Below, piece by piece: positions 51,175 through 60,713 of a DNA stretch of 64,000 nt. The stretch is from Leptospiraceae bacterium (GTDB taxonomy: Bacteria > Spirochaetota > Leptospiria > Leptospirales > Leptospiraceae). The translations under genes and the position numbers were made by a program. Below the pieces are notes generated by a model. That model was given only the letters and a program-made list of their open reading frames with translations. It was not told where the DNA came from and ran no database searches. The stretch is taken from the NCBI GenBank assembly GCA_024233865.1, contig JACKPA010000002.1, positions 418,656-482,655 of the forward strand. Reading direction: 5' to 3'. Each line of letters opens with the position of its first letter. The first letter of the stretch is position 1.

Positions 51175-53217
51175 ATGCTACAAAATAAAATTCACAATTT
51201 AATTAAAGAATTATCCAAAGGAATCCAAAGTAGAGAAAATGTACTAAAACTTGCTTTACTATCCTCATTAGCTGGTGAGAGTATTTTTTTATTAGGACCT
51301 TCTAGTGTTGAAAAAAATTTAATAGGTAGAAAACTTAAATATGCATTTAAGGAAGCTCGGCTCTTTGAATATTTGGTAAGACCAGAAACTTCCTCAGAAG
51401 AAATATTTGATTCGTTTTATAACGATAGTTATATGGAAGAAAATAATAGCTCCTCTAAATCAAATATTATCTTTTTAGATGAAATTGGAAATGCTAACTA
51501 CTCTATTCAAAATAAGCTTCTTACATTGTTAGACGAGAAGTCTTATCAAAGAGAGAAAAACAAAGCTAAAGTAATAATTCATGCGTTTTTATTTGCTTCC
51601 AGCAATTTACCAAAAGCAGAATTTTTTTTAATAAACCTCTGGGATAAATTTTTAATTCGAGAAATGGTTACACCTTTGGAAGATGAAGATTCTTTTAAGC
51701 AAATGTTATTAGAAGAAGAAGACCCTTATTTCGATAACGTTCCAATAGAGTTAAAAATCACAAATACAGAGTATGAAAAATGGCAGCAGCAATTAAAATA
51801 TGTTAAAATTCCCGTATTAATTTTAGATTTAATTCATAAACTGAAAGAAAGATTAAGGGACAAAGAGGATAAAATTAATTCGTCTATTTCTGATAGGAGA
51901 TGGAAAAAAATAATTCGTATATTGAAAGCATCTGCTTTTTTTAATGATAGAGATGAAATTGACCTAATGGATTTTTTTCTAGTTAAAAGTTGCATCAATA
52001 ATAGACTCGAAAAATCAGAAAGCTTTGAAATTGAAAAGAATATTTCTGAAATAATAATGGAGCATGGAGTTCCAATTACATTAGATACTCGATATAAAAA
52101 TAAATATCGGAGAATCAAATCCGAATTTGAAAATGAGTTTAAAAACCCTATTGCATCAAAAAGTTTATCCCAAGATTCCCAGCAAAAAAAAGTAAAATCT
52201 TGGGAATTGGAAATTTCCGAGTTGTTTGATGTTTCCAAAAAATGCATAGAAAAAATTAGGAATTATGAAAAACAAACCGTAAACAATTTATTCGCAAATC
52301 CCAAAAACCAAGAAACTATTTTTCTCAAACTAAAAGATATACACGAAGAAATCCAAGAATTTTTAAAAAGCTTAAAAATATTAAAAAATAAAATAATAAA
52401 TTTAGACAAAAAGAAGGAAGAGATTCAGCCAAAAACTCAAAAAATATGGGTTAAAGGGAAAGAGATAAGTTTAAAAGAGGAATTTATTAATACCATTGGT
52501 ATGGAATTTGTTTTAATTTACCCGGGAGAATATTTGATGGGAGATAATATCGGAGATGGAAACAAAGATGAGTTGCCTGTTCATACGGTAAAAATAACCA
52601 AACCATTTTATATTTCAAAGTATCTCGTTACGCAAAAAAACTGGATGGATGTTATGAAAAATAATCCGTCTCACTTTAAGGGTGAAGTTAGTTTGCCAAT
52701 AGAAAATGTTAGCTGGAACGAAATTCAAGAATTTATAACCAAATTAAATAAGTTAGATGATTTAACAAAAAATATTAATCAATACAATGAAATAAGCTCT
52801 GGTATTAAAATTACAAGCCAATATCATTTACCTACGGAAGCCGAATGGGAGTATGTTGCAAGAGCTGGTACAACTACCAAATACTATTGGGGAAATATTT
52901 TCAGTGGGGAATGTTGGTATGATGGAAATTCGGAAGCTGTCACCAATCCGGTTGGGAAACACCCTCCTAACCCATGGGGGCTTTTTGATATGATTGGAAA
53001 TGTCTGGGAATGGTGTGAAGATTTTTTTGATGGGGAGTTTTATAAAAAAAGCCCTATAGAAGACCCTGTAAATTTGGAATATAGTGAATTTAGAGTATTT
53101 CGCGGTGGTGGTTGGGGTAATGACCCATGGAATATGAGAGTATCCATACGAGTCAAAGGAAATCCTTACCAAAAATTTCATGCAGTAGGATTTCGCATTG
53201 CTTTTAGTTTGTTTTGA
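51175..53217 (+). CDS. RavA/MoxR-type AAA+ ATPase fused to an FGE-sulfatase-like domain
   Basis: The 680-residue product starts like RavA: LALLSSLAGESIFLLGPSSV, EKNLIGRKLKYAFKEARLFE, Walker B IIFLDEIGNA (98-107), ASSN (sensor, 141-144), LWDKFLIREMV, TEYEKWQ and SDRRWKKIIRILKASAFF (about 239-256). Walker A is degenerate: GPSSVEKN instead of GxxGxxKS/T. A helical linker (about 280-430) leads to an FGE-like domain (about 440-678): GMEFVLIYPGEYLMGD, PIENVSWNEIQEFI, YHLPTEAEWEYVARAGTTTK, GNVWEWCEDFF and FRGGGW. It lacks the Cys pair of true FGE. The fusion suggests an ATP-dependent chaperone-like module coupled to a ligand-binding fold. Function unknown. Confidence 0.86.
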   Translation: MLQNKIHNLIKELSKGIQSRENVLKLALLSSLAGESIFLLGPSSVEKNLIGRKLKYAFKEARLFEYLVRPETSSEEIFDSFYNDSYMEENNSSSKSNIIFLDEIGNANYSIQNKLLTLLDEKSYQREKNKAKVIIHAFLFASSNLPKAEFFLINLWDKFLIREMVTPLEDEDSFKQMLLEEEDPYFDNVPIELKITNTEYEKWQQQLKYVKIPVLILDLIHKLKERLRDKEDKINSSISDRRWKKIIRILKASAFFNDRDEIDLMDFFLVKSCINNRLEKSESFEIEKNISEIIMEHGVPITLDTRYKNKYRRIKSEFENEFKNPIASKSLSQDSQQKKVKSWELEISELFDVSKKCIEKIRNYEKQTVNNLFANPKNQETIFLKLKDIHEEIQEFLKSLKILKNKIINLDKKKEEIQPKTQKIWVKGKEISLKEEFINTIGMEFVLIYPGEYLMGDNIGDGNKDELPVHTVKITKPFYISKYLVTQKNWMDVMKNNPSHFKGEVSLPIENVSWNEIQEFITKLNKLDDLTKNINQYNEISSGIKITSQYHLPTEAEWEYVARAGTTTKYYWGNIFSGECWYDGNSEAVTNPVGKHPPNPWGLFDMIGNVWEWCEDFFDGEFYKKSPIEDPVNLEYSEFRVFRGGGWGNDPWNMRVSIRVKGNPYQKFHAVGFRIAFSLF

Positions 53218-54025
53218 TCTTACTGTAGTTACCAAATGGATTCTATTCATTTTTTTTTGGTTTATCCTGCCTATTTTTTCTGATCCGTTTGTAATAGGAG
53301 AAAAATTTGAATATAAGATAAGATGGGGTTTTGTCACTCTAGGACGTTCCAGTATGTCAATTATTGGAACAAAAAATTATGGACGCACCAAATGCTTAAT
53401 CTTACAAACAAAGGCTATAGGTTCTCCTTGGATTAATTCCTTTTTTCCAGTAAACGATGAAATTATTAGCCATTGGGAGCCAATTCAAATGAAACCATAT
53501 TATAGTGAAAAAAACTTAAATGAAGGAAACTACCATAGGCATCATAAGATTTATTATGATCCCATTAAAAAAATCGCCAACTACAAACAAAAAAAATTCT
53601 CTGGGAATACCAATAAAAAGGGTGAATTGCGAAAAGACGCAAAATGGGTGTTTAAAAACGGAATTACAAAAAATCTTCCCGATGATTTTCAAGACATCTT
53701 GTCTGCCATTTATTTCAATCGAGCGAATTCCACAAAAGGTGAACCTGGAAAAGTATTTTATATAAATTTATACGATGATTTAAAGATTACCAAACTAAAA
53801 ATGGTTATTTTAAAAAGAGAATCTGTTGTTTTAGAGGTAAATGAAAAAAAAACTAAGTTCCATGCGATTATTGTTCAACCATTTATTAAAACTACTGGAA
53901 TTTTTAGAGCTAAAGGTGATATGTTTTTGTGGATCAGTGACGACAGGAAAAGGATACCCTTAAAAATAACTTCTTCCGTTCCTTATGTTGGAAAAGTAGA
54001 AGTCGAGTTGAATAAAATGCAGTAG
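53198..54025 (+). CDS. Exported DUF3108-family protein
   Basis: The frame starts at TTG 53198, overlapping the ATPase-FGE gene by 20 bp, and encodes a signal peptide (KWILFIFFWFILPIFSDP). The mature part matches DUF3108: VIGEKFEYKIRWGFVTLGRS, then ISHWEPIQMKPYYSEKNLNE, a YHRHHKIYYD strand and a C-terminal IFRAKGDMFLWISDD, RKRIPLKI. This family is a periplasmic beta-rich protein of unknown function in Gram-negative bacteria. Translation is likely coupled to the upstream gene. Confidence 0.8.
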   Translation: MLLVCFDLTVVTKWILFIFFWFILPIFSDPFVIGEKFEYKIRWGFVTLGRSSMSIIGTKNYGRTKCLILQTKAIGSPWINSFFPVNDEIISHWEPIQMKPYYSEKNLNEGNYHRHHKIYYDPIKKIANYKQKKFSGNTNKKGELRKDAKWVFKNGITKNLPDDFQDILSAIYFNRANSTKGEPGKVFYINLYDDLKITKLKMVILKRESVVLEVNEKKTKFHAIIVQPFIKTTGIFRAKGDMFLWISDDRKRIPLKITSSVPYVGKVEVELNKMQ

Positions 54026-54051
54026 CCCGAAAGGAGAGAATATCTTTAGTA

Positions 54052-54723
54052 GTGATAAGAATTTGTTTTTCAACCAAAATTTTAAGACATATATTGTTAT
54101 TGGCGATGGGCTTAATATTTTTAAACAATAAAAATATTTATACAAAAACGGATGAAAGTATAATAAAAGTTCAAGAAATTGATCGTATGTTTGAAAAAAA
54201 TCCTAAGTATATTGCTAGAGGTTTTAACTATCCGGTAGGAAAGCCAAAGGGTAAATACTACTATATAGCTCAGAAATTTGGTACTATTAATAAAAATTAC
54301 GGAAATTTGTATCATTTAGGAGAAGATTGGAATGGAATCGGTGGTGGAAATACAGACTATGGTGATACGGTTTATTCCATTGGGCGAGGTCTGGTAGTAT
54401 TTGCAGATGATTGTGGGAAGGGGTGGGGAAATGTTATCAGAATCATCCACAAAATAAAGAAAAAGTCCAAATATTGGTATGTAGAATCACTATATGCTCA
54501 CCTAAAAGACATAAAGGTAAAAAAAGGTGAATTCGTAAAAAGAGGGGAAAAAATTGGTACAATAGGGAATGCAAATGGTTTGTACTATGCTCACCTTCAT
54601 ATGGAAGTAAGATTCAAAATACTTATGCCACTTGTAGGTGGATATTCCAAGGTACTAAAGGGCTATTTAAGCCCCTTAAAATTTATCAATGCAAACCGAC
54701 ATACAAAATGGAAAAAAAGGTAA
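54052..54723 (+). CDS. M23-family (LytM-type) peptidoglycan endopeptidase
   Basis: The 223-residue product has a signal or anchor segment (ILRHILLLAMGLIFL) and a LytM domain with YHLGEDWNGIGG (zinc H and D), GDTVYSIGRGLVVFADDC, SLYAHLKDIKVKKGEFVKRG and the HxH motif region YYAHLHMEVRF. These enzymes cleave peptide cross-links in peptidoglycan. The start is GTG 54052 (RBS AAGGAG 13-18 bases upstream). It sits in the operon with the DUF3108 gene and ends base-to-base with the convergent gene at 54724. Confidence 0.86.
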   Translation: MIRICFSTKILRHILLLAMGLIFLNNKNIYTKTDESIIKVQEIDRMFEKNPKYIARGFNYPVGKPKGKYYYIAQKFGTINKNYGNLYHLGEDWNGIGGGNTDYGDTVYSIGRGLVVFADDCGKGWGNVIRIIHKIKKKSKYWYVESLYAHLKDIKVKKGEFVKRGEKIGTIGNANGLYYAHLHMEVRFKILMPLVGGYSKVLKGYLSPLKFINANRHTKWKKR

Positions 54724-55752
54724 CTACCTTCGGCTTCTCTCCATGCGAATTGTTTCAATTAATGCTATTTCAGGAATTGAATATCCAAGTTCCTCTGAAA
54801 TTTCATAATGATTAAACCCCTTTCTTAGCAAGTGAATAACCTTTTCAACTTTGCTTGCGTCTGCTGGTAGTTCTGACAAAGCTAAAGTAGGAGAAATTTT
54901 GATTTCATCACTTTCTTTTTTAACACTATACTTATCATTTAATAGAACTTGAAACTGATTGTCTTTTGGTTTCATTTGCAAATTATTTGTAACGGCAGTC
55001 TGTTTCTCTACAACAGAAAATGGGTCCCCTCCTATGGACAAATCTACTGTCTTTTTGTTCACTTGTTTCTTAACCACTATGCTTGGGGTAGAAACAAAAG
55101 AATCATCCTCGTCTTCTTGGGGTAGATATAACTCTTGTAAACCAAACATAGACTTAAATGCCTTTCCTACACCACCAAAGATATTCATAAAAATCGGATT
55201 GTCTCCATCATCTTTTTTCATGATTGTAACCTTAATTTTATCCGGAGATTTTACTTTTGTAATTGGAGTTGCAGGTTTGATAATATTTTCAGTTTTTGCT
55301 TGAACTTCTTCCTTATTAGCAGGTTCTTTGGTTTTTTGATTTCTTGTTGCCAAATATTCTTTCAATTCCTGAAGTTTATTAGAAATCTCATTACTTGGTT
55401 TTGTTTCCATGGTAACAAGTTCCGGTTGCATAACTTTTTTCTCAAGATTAGTAGTAGGAGTAGCGTTTTGGGATTCCAATATGTGATTAAATTTATTTAA
55501 CTTTTCATCTTCCAATAGAGAAGCAACTTTTTCCGCTTTTTGAATGAGATTTTTTAAAACAGTAATTTTAGAATCCATAAGTGTTAGGTAGTTTTCAGAC
55601 TCTTTATAAAAGGTTAGCGTATGATTGTATATTTCTTTTTTTAACTTGGAAATTTGATAATCTCTAACGCTATTTGTCACTTTGATAGAAATAACAAAAT
55701 ATAAAAAAACACCAAAAACGATATTAAATATTACTAAAGCAAGTAATTCCAT
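54724..55752 (-). CDS. Membrane-anchored coiled-coil protein with a C-terminal helix-turn-helix-like tail (DUF6115-like)
   Basis: The 342-residue product begins with one membrane helix (LLALVIFNIVFGVFLYFVIS), then a helical coiled segment (about 35-100), a long low-complexity Lys/Thr/Pro region (about 105-270) and a conserved C-terminal tail KVEKVIHLLRKGFNHYEISE, ELGYSIPEIALIETI. A tail of this shape occurs in DUF6115-type proteins next to flagellar genes. It starts 13 bp after the stop of the FapA-like gene on the same strand and likely belongs to that operon. Confidence 0.7.
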   Translation of the reverse strand: MELLALVIFNIVFGVFLYFVISIKVTNSVRDYQISKLKKEIYNHTLTFYKESENYLTLMDSKITVLKNLIQKAEKVASLLEDEKLNKFNHILESQNATPTTNLEKKVMQPELVTMETKPSNEISNKLQELKEYLATRNQKTKEPANKEEVQAKTENIIKPATPITKVKSPDKIKVTIMKKDDGDNPIFMNIFGGVGKAFKSMFGLQELYLPQEDEDDSFVSTPSIVVKKQVNKKTVDLSIGGDPFSVVEKQTAVTNNLQMKPKDNQFQVLLNDKYSVKKESDEIKISPTLALSELPADASKVEKVIHLLRKGFNHYEISEELGYSIPEIALIETIRMERSRR

Positions 55753-55764
55753 AACCCATCCATC

Positions 55765-57732
55765 CTATTTTTTTTCCTTTTCTTTATCCGGGTCTACAAA
55801 ATTTGTTTGTTTAATTTTATCGTTTTCCAAATAAAAGATTTTTGATTGGGTATCTTTTTTTACTTCATAATCTGCATTTTTGATTCTAACATATACGCCA
55901 CGAAAGATCGTTTTTTCAATATAAACCCTACCTTGCTCGGAAGTTTCTTCCATATAGGCATTTAATTTTTCCAACTCCTTATCAATATCCTTGATTCTGC
56001 CTTCCAATTTACCAATCCCTACTTCCAGTTTTTTTAAATACTCTTTGTTTTCTTCGGAAAACATTGTTGGGTCTTCCTCTTGTCTGGCTTTCAGAGTTTT
56101 TTGAGTTTTGATTAAAGACTCTAATTTTTTGACAGATTCTAGTCTTTTAGTCATAATATCTTCAATTTGCTTCAAGATTTTGGGATTTACACCTACAGTT
56201 ACTTTTGTTGCCGGGTTAGACGGAGAACCCAGTATTCTAGCAGAAACTTTTTGAGTTGCTCTCAAGTCTCCCCCAACAATTTGAGCCCTTTTTCCATTAC
56301 AAACGATCTTGCCACCTGCACTCACGTTGGAATGCATAATTCCTTCCTGGACAAGAACGTCTTTATCTGTTATAACCGTAGCACGCTCTATAAATTTGGA
56401 AATTACATTCCCCGAAATAGATTCAACTCTTGCTTCATCTTTCCCGGAAATACCTTGCCTGATAATAATATCACTATCAGCTTCGATTTGGGCTTTTTCA
56501 ACGGTTCCGTAAATTTCAACGGTACCAGAAGCTTTTATCATATAATTATCTTCTACGTTTCCGGTTACAACTACTGAGCCAAGGAAAGTAATATTTCCGG
56601 TTTTAATCCCCACATCACCAACTTTCAAAATATCTTCTACGTTAATCCTATTTTCAGCAAAAATAACCTGACCATTGTATTCAGCCTTTAATTGTTTTTT
56701 ATCATCAGAAAGAATAGTTCCTCTACCCTGGTGAAGCTCAACGTCTATACCATCCTTAGCATCCAAAATTTCATTAAATAAATTTCTACCATACTTACCT
56801 TTTTCTGCCGGTATCTTTTCAGCCAAAAGTTGTCCGGCGACAACATTTTCGATAATATCCAAATTTTTAAAATCAATTTTTCCGGCGGCATCTTCTTTTA
56901 ATCTAAGTGCCCTTTCGGTTCTAACATGGTAAACAATCTGAGCATTTTTTCCATTCACCGGGGAGTCGCCTATAGCCGCTGTAAATGGAATATTGTATTG
57001 ATCATCATCAATCATCTTTTTGATTTCATCTTCTTTGATTCCATAAAGGACATTGTTTTTCTTTAGCTCATGAGTAACATCGGAAACTTCCAAATCTCGA
57101 CCGCCCAGTTTAGGAGGTATCATGGTAACAACAGCTCTCATGCTATCTTTGTTTATATCTACTCTAACCGATCCTTCAGCCATGGCTTTGATGCTAGAGT
57201 TCCACATCCTTGTATATTCGCCCTTAGCTTCTTCAACCAATTGTCTGACTTTATCCTCTTTTACTATTTGGATCCCTTTGGATTTGAATTTTTTTAGAGC
57301 TTGATCGACTGTAAGCTTCTTTCCATTGCCAATAGGTGGAAAAATGGCAAGATAAACACCCGAACGAAAATTTTTAATACAAGCCCAACCATCTTTATCT
57401 TTTGGAATTACGTATTTTTTCAATTCCGTTGAGGTTAGTTTTCCACTACCCCCGGTAAGCTTTTGATCCAATTGTTGAAGATCTGCAAGAGAATCTTCTT
57501 CCGGTAAAGGGAAAACCTTTATATGAAAAGGCTCTGAAAAAATGAATCCCCTCTTTCCTCTTTTGAGAATATCATAATCAAGTTGATATATTTCTTTTCC
57601 TAAATGATGAGAAGCAAGTTTTAGGCATTCTGAAATAGAATCAGCATAGACCTCTACCATCTCCTTTTCTCTTCTTTCTAGTTCCTCTTCTTGTTCTAGT
57701 AACATGGTTTTTAGTGCGTCCATACTGCTCAC
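55765..57732 (-). CDS. FapA-family (DUF342) protein, second of two tandem paralogues
   Basis: The 655-residue product has a Jag_N-like start (VEVYADSISECLKLASHHLG, LDYDILKRGKRGFIFSEPFH), a middle domain with MIPPKLGGRDLEVSDV, and the DUF342 beta-helix core: NVVAGQLLAEKIPAEKGKYG, NLFNEILDAKDGIDVELHQG, VVTGNVEDNYMIKASGTVEI, GIMHSNVSAGGKIVCNGKRA. It ends in a coiled segment (about 530-600) and a final beta region. FapA proteins in other bacteria affect flagellar assembly and polarity. It starts 10 bp after its paralogue's stop, and identity between the two is high in the core. Confidence 0.83.
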   Translation of the reverse strand: MSSMDALKTMLLEQEEELERREKEMVEVYADSISECLKLASHHLGKEIYQLDYDILKRGKRGFIFSEPFHIKVFPLPEEDSLADLQQLDQKLTGGSGKLTSTELKKYVIPKDKDGWACIKNFRSGVYLAIFPPIGNGKKLTVDQALKKFKSKGIQIVKEDKVRQLVEEAKGEYTRMWNSSIKAMAEGSVRVDINKDSMRAVVTMIPPKLGGRDLEVSDVTHELKKNNVLYGIKEDEIKKMIDDDQYNIPFTAAIGDSPVNGKNAQIVYHVRTERALRLKEDAAGKIDFKNLDIIENVVAGQLLAEKIPAEKGKYGRNLFNEILDAKDGIDVELHQGRGTILSDDKKQLKAEYNGQVIFAENRINVEDILKVGDVGIKTGNITFLGSVVVTGNVEDNYMIKASGTVEIYGTVEKAQIEADSDIIIRQGISGKDEARVESISGNVISKFIERATVITDKDVLVQEGIMHSNVSAGGKIVCNGKRAQIVGGDLRATQKVSARILGSPSNPATKVTVGVNPKILKQIEDIMTKRLESVKKLESLIKTQKTLKARQEEDPTMFSEENKEYLKKLEVGIGKLEGRIKDIDKELEKLNAYMEETSEQGRVYIEKTIFRGVYVRIKNADYEVKKDTQSKIFYLENDKIKQTNFVDPDKEKEKK

Positions 57733-57742
57733 TCATATTGGA

Positions 57743-59686
57743 TTATAGTCTGTCTTCTTTATCAGTTTTTTGAAAATTAGTCTGTTTTATTTTATCATTT
57801 TCCAGATAAAATACTTTTGCTTCAATATCTTTTTTTACTTCGTAGTCAGCGTTTTTGATTTGAATGTGCACACCTCTATAAATGGTTTTTTCTACATATA
57901 TTTTTCCATATCCAGAAGTTTCTTGCATGTACACATTTAATTTTTCTATTTCTTTATCAAACTCTTGCATTCTTGCTTCCATTTTTAAAATTCCAGCATC
58001 TAGTTTTTTTAGGTATTCCTTGTTTTCTTCGGAAAACATTGCTGGATCTTCTTCCTGTCTTGCTTGCAAAGTCTTTTGAGTTTTGGTTAATGCTTCCAAT
58101 TTTTGACCGGATTCCTTCTTTTTTGCATTGATATCTTCTAATTGTTTTAAAACTTTTGGATTAACCCCAACCGTAACTTTTGTAACCGGACTAGATGGTG
58201 AACCCAAAATTTTGGATGAAACTTTTTCCGTTGCTCTCAAATCCCCACCAACAATATATGCTCTTTTTCCATTGCAAACAATCTTCTCTCCAGCACTCAC
58301 GTTAGAATGCATAATTCCTTCCTGAACCATAACATCCTTTTCTGCTACAGCAGTTGTGTTCTCCAAAAATTTAGAAATGATACTTCCAGACATAGATTCT
58401 ATTCTAGCTTCATCTTTACCTGATACGCCTTGTTTAATAATAATATCTCCATCAGCTTCCACCTGTGCCTTTTGAACAGTACCCCAAATTTCAATATTAC
58501 CAGATGCTTTTATCATATAATTATCTTCTACATTTCCAGTCACAATAACAGAGCCTAAAAAGGTAATATTACCCGTTTTTATACCAACATCTGCAACTTT
58601 TAAAACATTTTCAACGTTAATAGTATTATGTACAAATAAAAGTTGCCCATTAATTTCCGCAACCAATCTCTTTTTGTCTTCAGAAAGTATAGTTCCTTTA
58701 CCCTGAATCAATTCAATATCTGTTCCGTCTTTTGCATCTAAAATTTCGTTAAATAGATTTCTCCCATGTTTTCCCTTTTCTGCTGGTATTTTTTCAGCTA
58801 ACAACTGTCCTGCTACAACATTTTCTATAATATCCAAATTTTTAAAATCAATTTTACCGGAAATATCTTCTTTTAGCCGAATCGACCTTTCTGTTCTTAC
58901 ATGGTATACAATTTGAGCATTTCTACCATTTATTGGACTATCTCCAACTGCCCCTTGAAATGGAACATTGTATTGATCTTCGTCTATCATTTTTTTAATA
59001 TCTTTTTCTTTTATACCATACAATACTTGAGCCTGGGTCAATTCATGAACTACATCAGATACTTCCAAATCTCTTCCCCCTAGTTTTGGTGGAATCATGG
59101 TAACATAAGCTTTCATATTGTCTTTGCTGATTTCTACTCGAACTTGCCCTTCAGCCATTGCTTTAATACCAGAATTCCACAATCGAATGTATTCACCTTT
59201 GGCTTCTTCTACAATTCTTTGTATTTTGTCCTGATCTTTAATTTGGAGTCCTTTGACCTTAAACTTTTTTTCAACTTGTTCCAAAGTATAACTTTTTCCA
59301 TTCCCAATAGGTGGAAAAACGGCAAGGTAAACACCAGAACGATAGTTTTTAATACAAGCCCAACCGTGCTTATCTTTAAGAAGGATAAAATCCTTTGAGG
59401 ATTTTTCCGGATCTTTTGTAACTTTTTTTATAACTTCATCAAAAACAGCATATACCTCCTCATCCGGTAGAGAAAAAGCCTTTATATGAAAAGGTTCGGA
59501 CGAAATTAACTTTCTCTTCCCTCTTTTTAAAACGTCATAACCGATTTGATCTATATTTTTTCCTAAATGTTTGGCAGCCATTTTCAAGCATTCCGAAAGA
59601 GAGTCCGCATAAACTTCTACCATTTCATTTTCTCTTCGGTCCAATTCTTCTTCTTGTTCAATTAAAATACTTTTCAATGCATCCAT
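57743..59686 (-). CDS. FapA-family (DUF342) protein, first of two tandem paralogues
   Basis: The 647-residue product shares all elements with the next gene: VEVYADSLSECLKMAAKHLG, MIPPKLGGRDLEVSDVVHEL, ENVVAGQLLAEKIPAEKGKH, NLFNEILDAKDGTDIELIQG, GIMHSNVSAGEKIVCNGKRA, and an IYVEKTIYRGVHIQIKNADY end. The N-terminal part between residues 65 and 110 differs most. First gene of a three-gene minus-strand unit (two FapA paralogues, coiled-coil protein). DUF342 is a right-handed beta-helix whose molecular role is unclear. Confidence 0.83.
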   Translation of the reverse strand: MDALKSILIEQEEELDRRENEMVEVYADSLSECLKMAAKHLGKNIDQIGYDVLKRGKRKLISSEPFHIKAFSLPDEEVYAVFDEVIKKVTKDPEKSSKDFILLKDKHGWACIKNYRSGVYLAVFPPIGNGKSYTLEQVEKKFKVKGLQIKDQDKIQRIVEEAKGEYIRLWNSGIKAMAEGQVRVEISKDNMKAYVTMIPPKLGGRDLEVSDVVHELTQAQVLYGIKEKDIKKMIDEDQYNVPFQGAVGDSPINGRNAQIVYHVRTERSIRLKEDISGKIDFKNLDIIENVVAGQLLAEKIPAEKGKHGRNLFNEILDAKDGTDIELIQGKGTILSEDKKRLVAEINGQLLFVHNTINVENVLKVADVGIKTGNITFLGSVIVTGNVEDNYMIKASGNIEIWGTVQKAQVEADGDIIIKQGVSGKDEARIESMSGSIISKFLENTTAVAEKDVMVQEGIMHSNVSAGEKIVCNGKRAYIVGGDLRATEKVSSKILGSPSSPVTKVTVGVNPKVLKQLEDINAKKKESGQKLEALTKTQKTLQARQEEDPAMFSEENKEYLKKLDAGILKMEARMQEFDKEIEKLNVYMQETSGYGKIYVEKTIYRGVHIQIKNADYEVKKDIEAKVFYLENDKIKQTNFQKTDKEDRL

Positions 59687-59754
59687 TTTTTTTCGCTCTT
59701 TTTGTTTGTTTAACGCTTATTTATTATGTAAAATATCTATTTATGAAATTTGAT

Positions 59755-60618
59755 TCAATTCTTTTTTTTGGATATGAGCTCAATTTCTTTTCGAATGCCT
59801 AAGCGTATAAAATTTGTATGAAGGTAAAGTGGTTCGGTAGGCAAGCCGTCTTCTCTTTGCACGCTATTCGTTAATGGGTGACGATAAAATGAACTGCCAA
59901 CAACTTTAATGTATAAAAAAGTATTTTCAAGTATACTATTAGGAAAGAATTGCCCAATATTGTAACCTATTAAAAGAGTTTGTCCCAACAATGGACGATA
60001 TTTAGAAACTACATCCGTAACCAAAACTTTATTTTCGATCAATTGGAAATTGTATTTAATTTGTCCGGCATCGACACCATATCCAACATACCATTTTAGC
60101 GAATCAAAATATCCAAGATATAAAGTAGCAAATAACCTCGTATCCTCATAGGTGTAATTGATTCTCCTCCCATAAAATACGTTATTATTTGAAATATTCA
60201 GAAAATAAGCCTTGATAGGATCCGAATCCATAAGTCCTGTACTTGGATAATCCTTCAAAGTTCCCCTAAAAATTCGAGGAGAATCAAGTGTAAAAGAATA
60301 GGCAAAATATCTTAAAAATGGGTTTGTTTTGGAAATCTGACTGATGGATGAATCTATAGTATAGTATCCACGAGTTGTGGAAGTATCTTTAGCATGAACA
60401 TCTTCCCCTTTTGATATATCAAATTTGTTATTACTAGTTAGATCGGTTTTTTTCACCCCAAATCTATCCGAATTTTTTGTCACAAATTTTAATTCTAAAT
60501 TCTCAATCCCAGCAGTTATAAAAATGGGTGATAAAAAAGATTCTATGGTTTGGCAAGAAGAAAAGAAAACCAAAATAAGCAACAAACAAAACTTGATAAG
60601 ATAAATAAACCAATTCAT
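59755..60618 (-). CDS. Outer-membrane-type lipoprotein of unknown function
   Basis: The 287-residue product has a signal with lipobox VFFSSC (Cys about 22) and a mature part rich in aromatic beta strands (YYTIDSSISQISKTNPFLRY, FATLYLGYFDSLKWYVGYGV, TLLIGYNIGQFFPNS), including a repeated gly/tyr pattern typical of barrel-like proteins. It ends in a basic tail (EIELISKKKN). No family recognised. A palindromic hairpin (60661-60680) lies upstream, and the preceding gene encodes PIN-TRAM. Confidence 0.65.
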   Translation of the reverse strand: MNWFIYLIKFCLLLILVFFSSCQTIESFLSPIFITAGIENLELKFVTKNSDRFGVKKTDLTSNNKFDISKGEDVHAKDTSTTRGYYTIDSSISQISKTNPFLRYFAYSFTLDSPRIFRGTLKDYPSTGLMDSDPIKAYFLNISNNNVFYGRRINYTYEDTRLFATLYLGYFDSLKWYVGYGVDAGQIKYNFQLIENKVLVTDVVSKYRPLLGQTLLIGYNIGQFFPNSILENTFLYIKVVGSSFYRHPLTNSVQREDGLPTEPLYLHTNFIRLGIRKEIELISKKKN

Positions 60619-60660
60619 TTATACTAAAGTTACTCACAAAGAAAAAGATTTTTCTCCTAG

Positions 60661-60680
60661 CGAGGGGTTTTAACCCCTCG
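60661..60680. terminator. Perfect hairpin after the PIN-TRAM gene
   Basis: CGAGGGGTT pairs with AACCCCTCG across a two-base loop (20-base palindrome), 34 bases past the stop of the minus-strand PIN-TRAM gene. No T-run follows directly on the minus strand, so it may be a terminator or a protein site. Confidence 0.6.
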
Positions 60681-60713
60681 TAAAGGAAGCAACATAGCTT
60701 ATTTAACAAAGGG

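Noticed and set aside
51175..53217. FGE-like domain as a target of a diversity-generating retroelement
   Set aside because: No reverse transcriptase gene and no template/variable repeat pair with A-biased differences was seen in the window.
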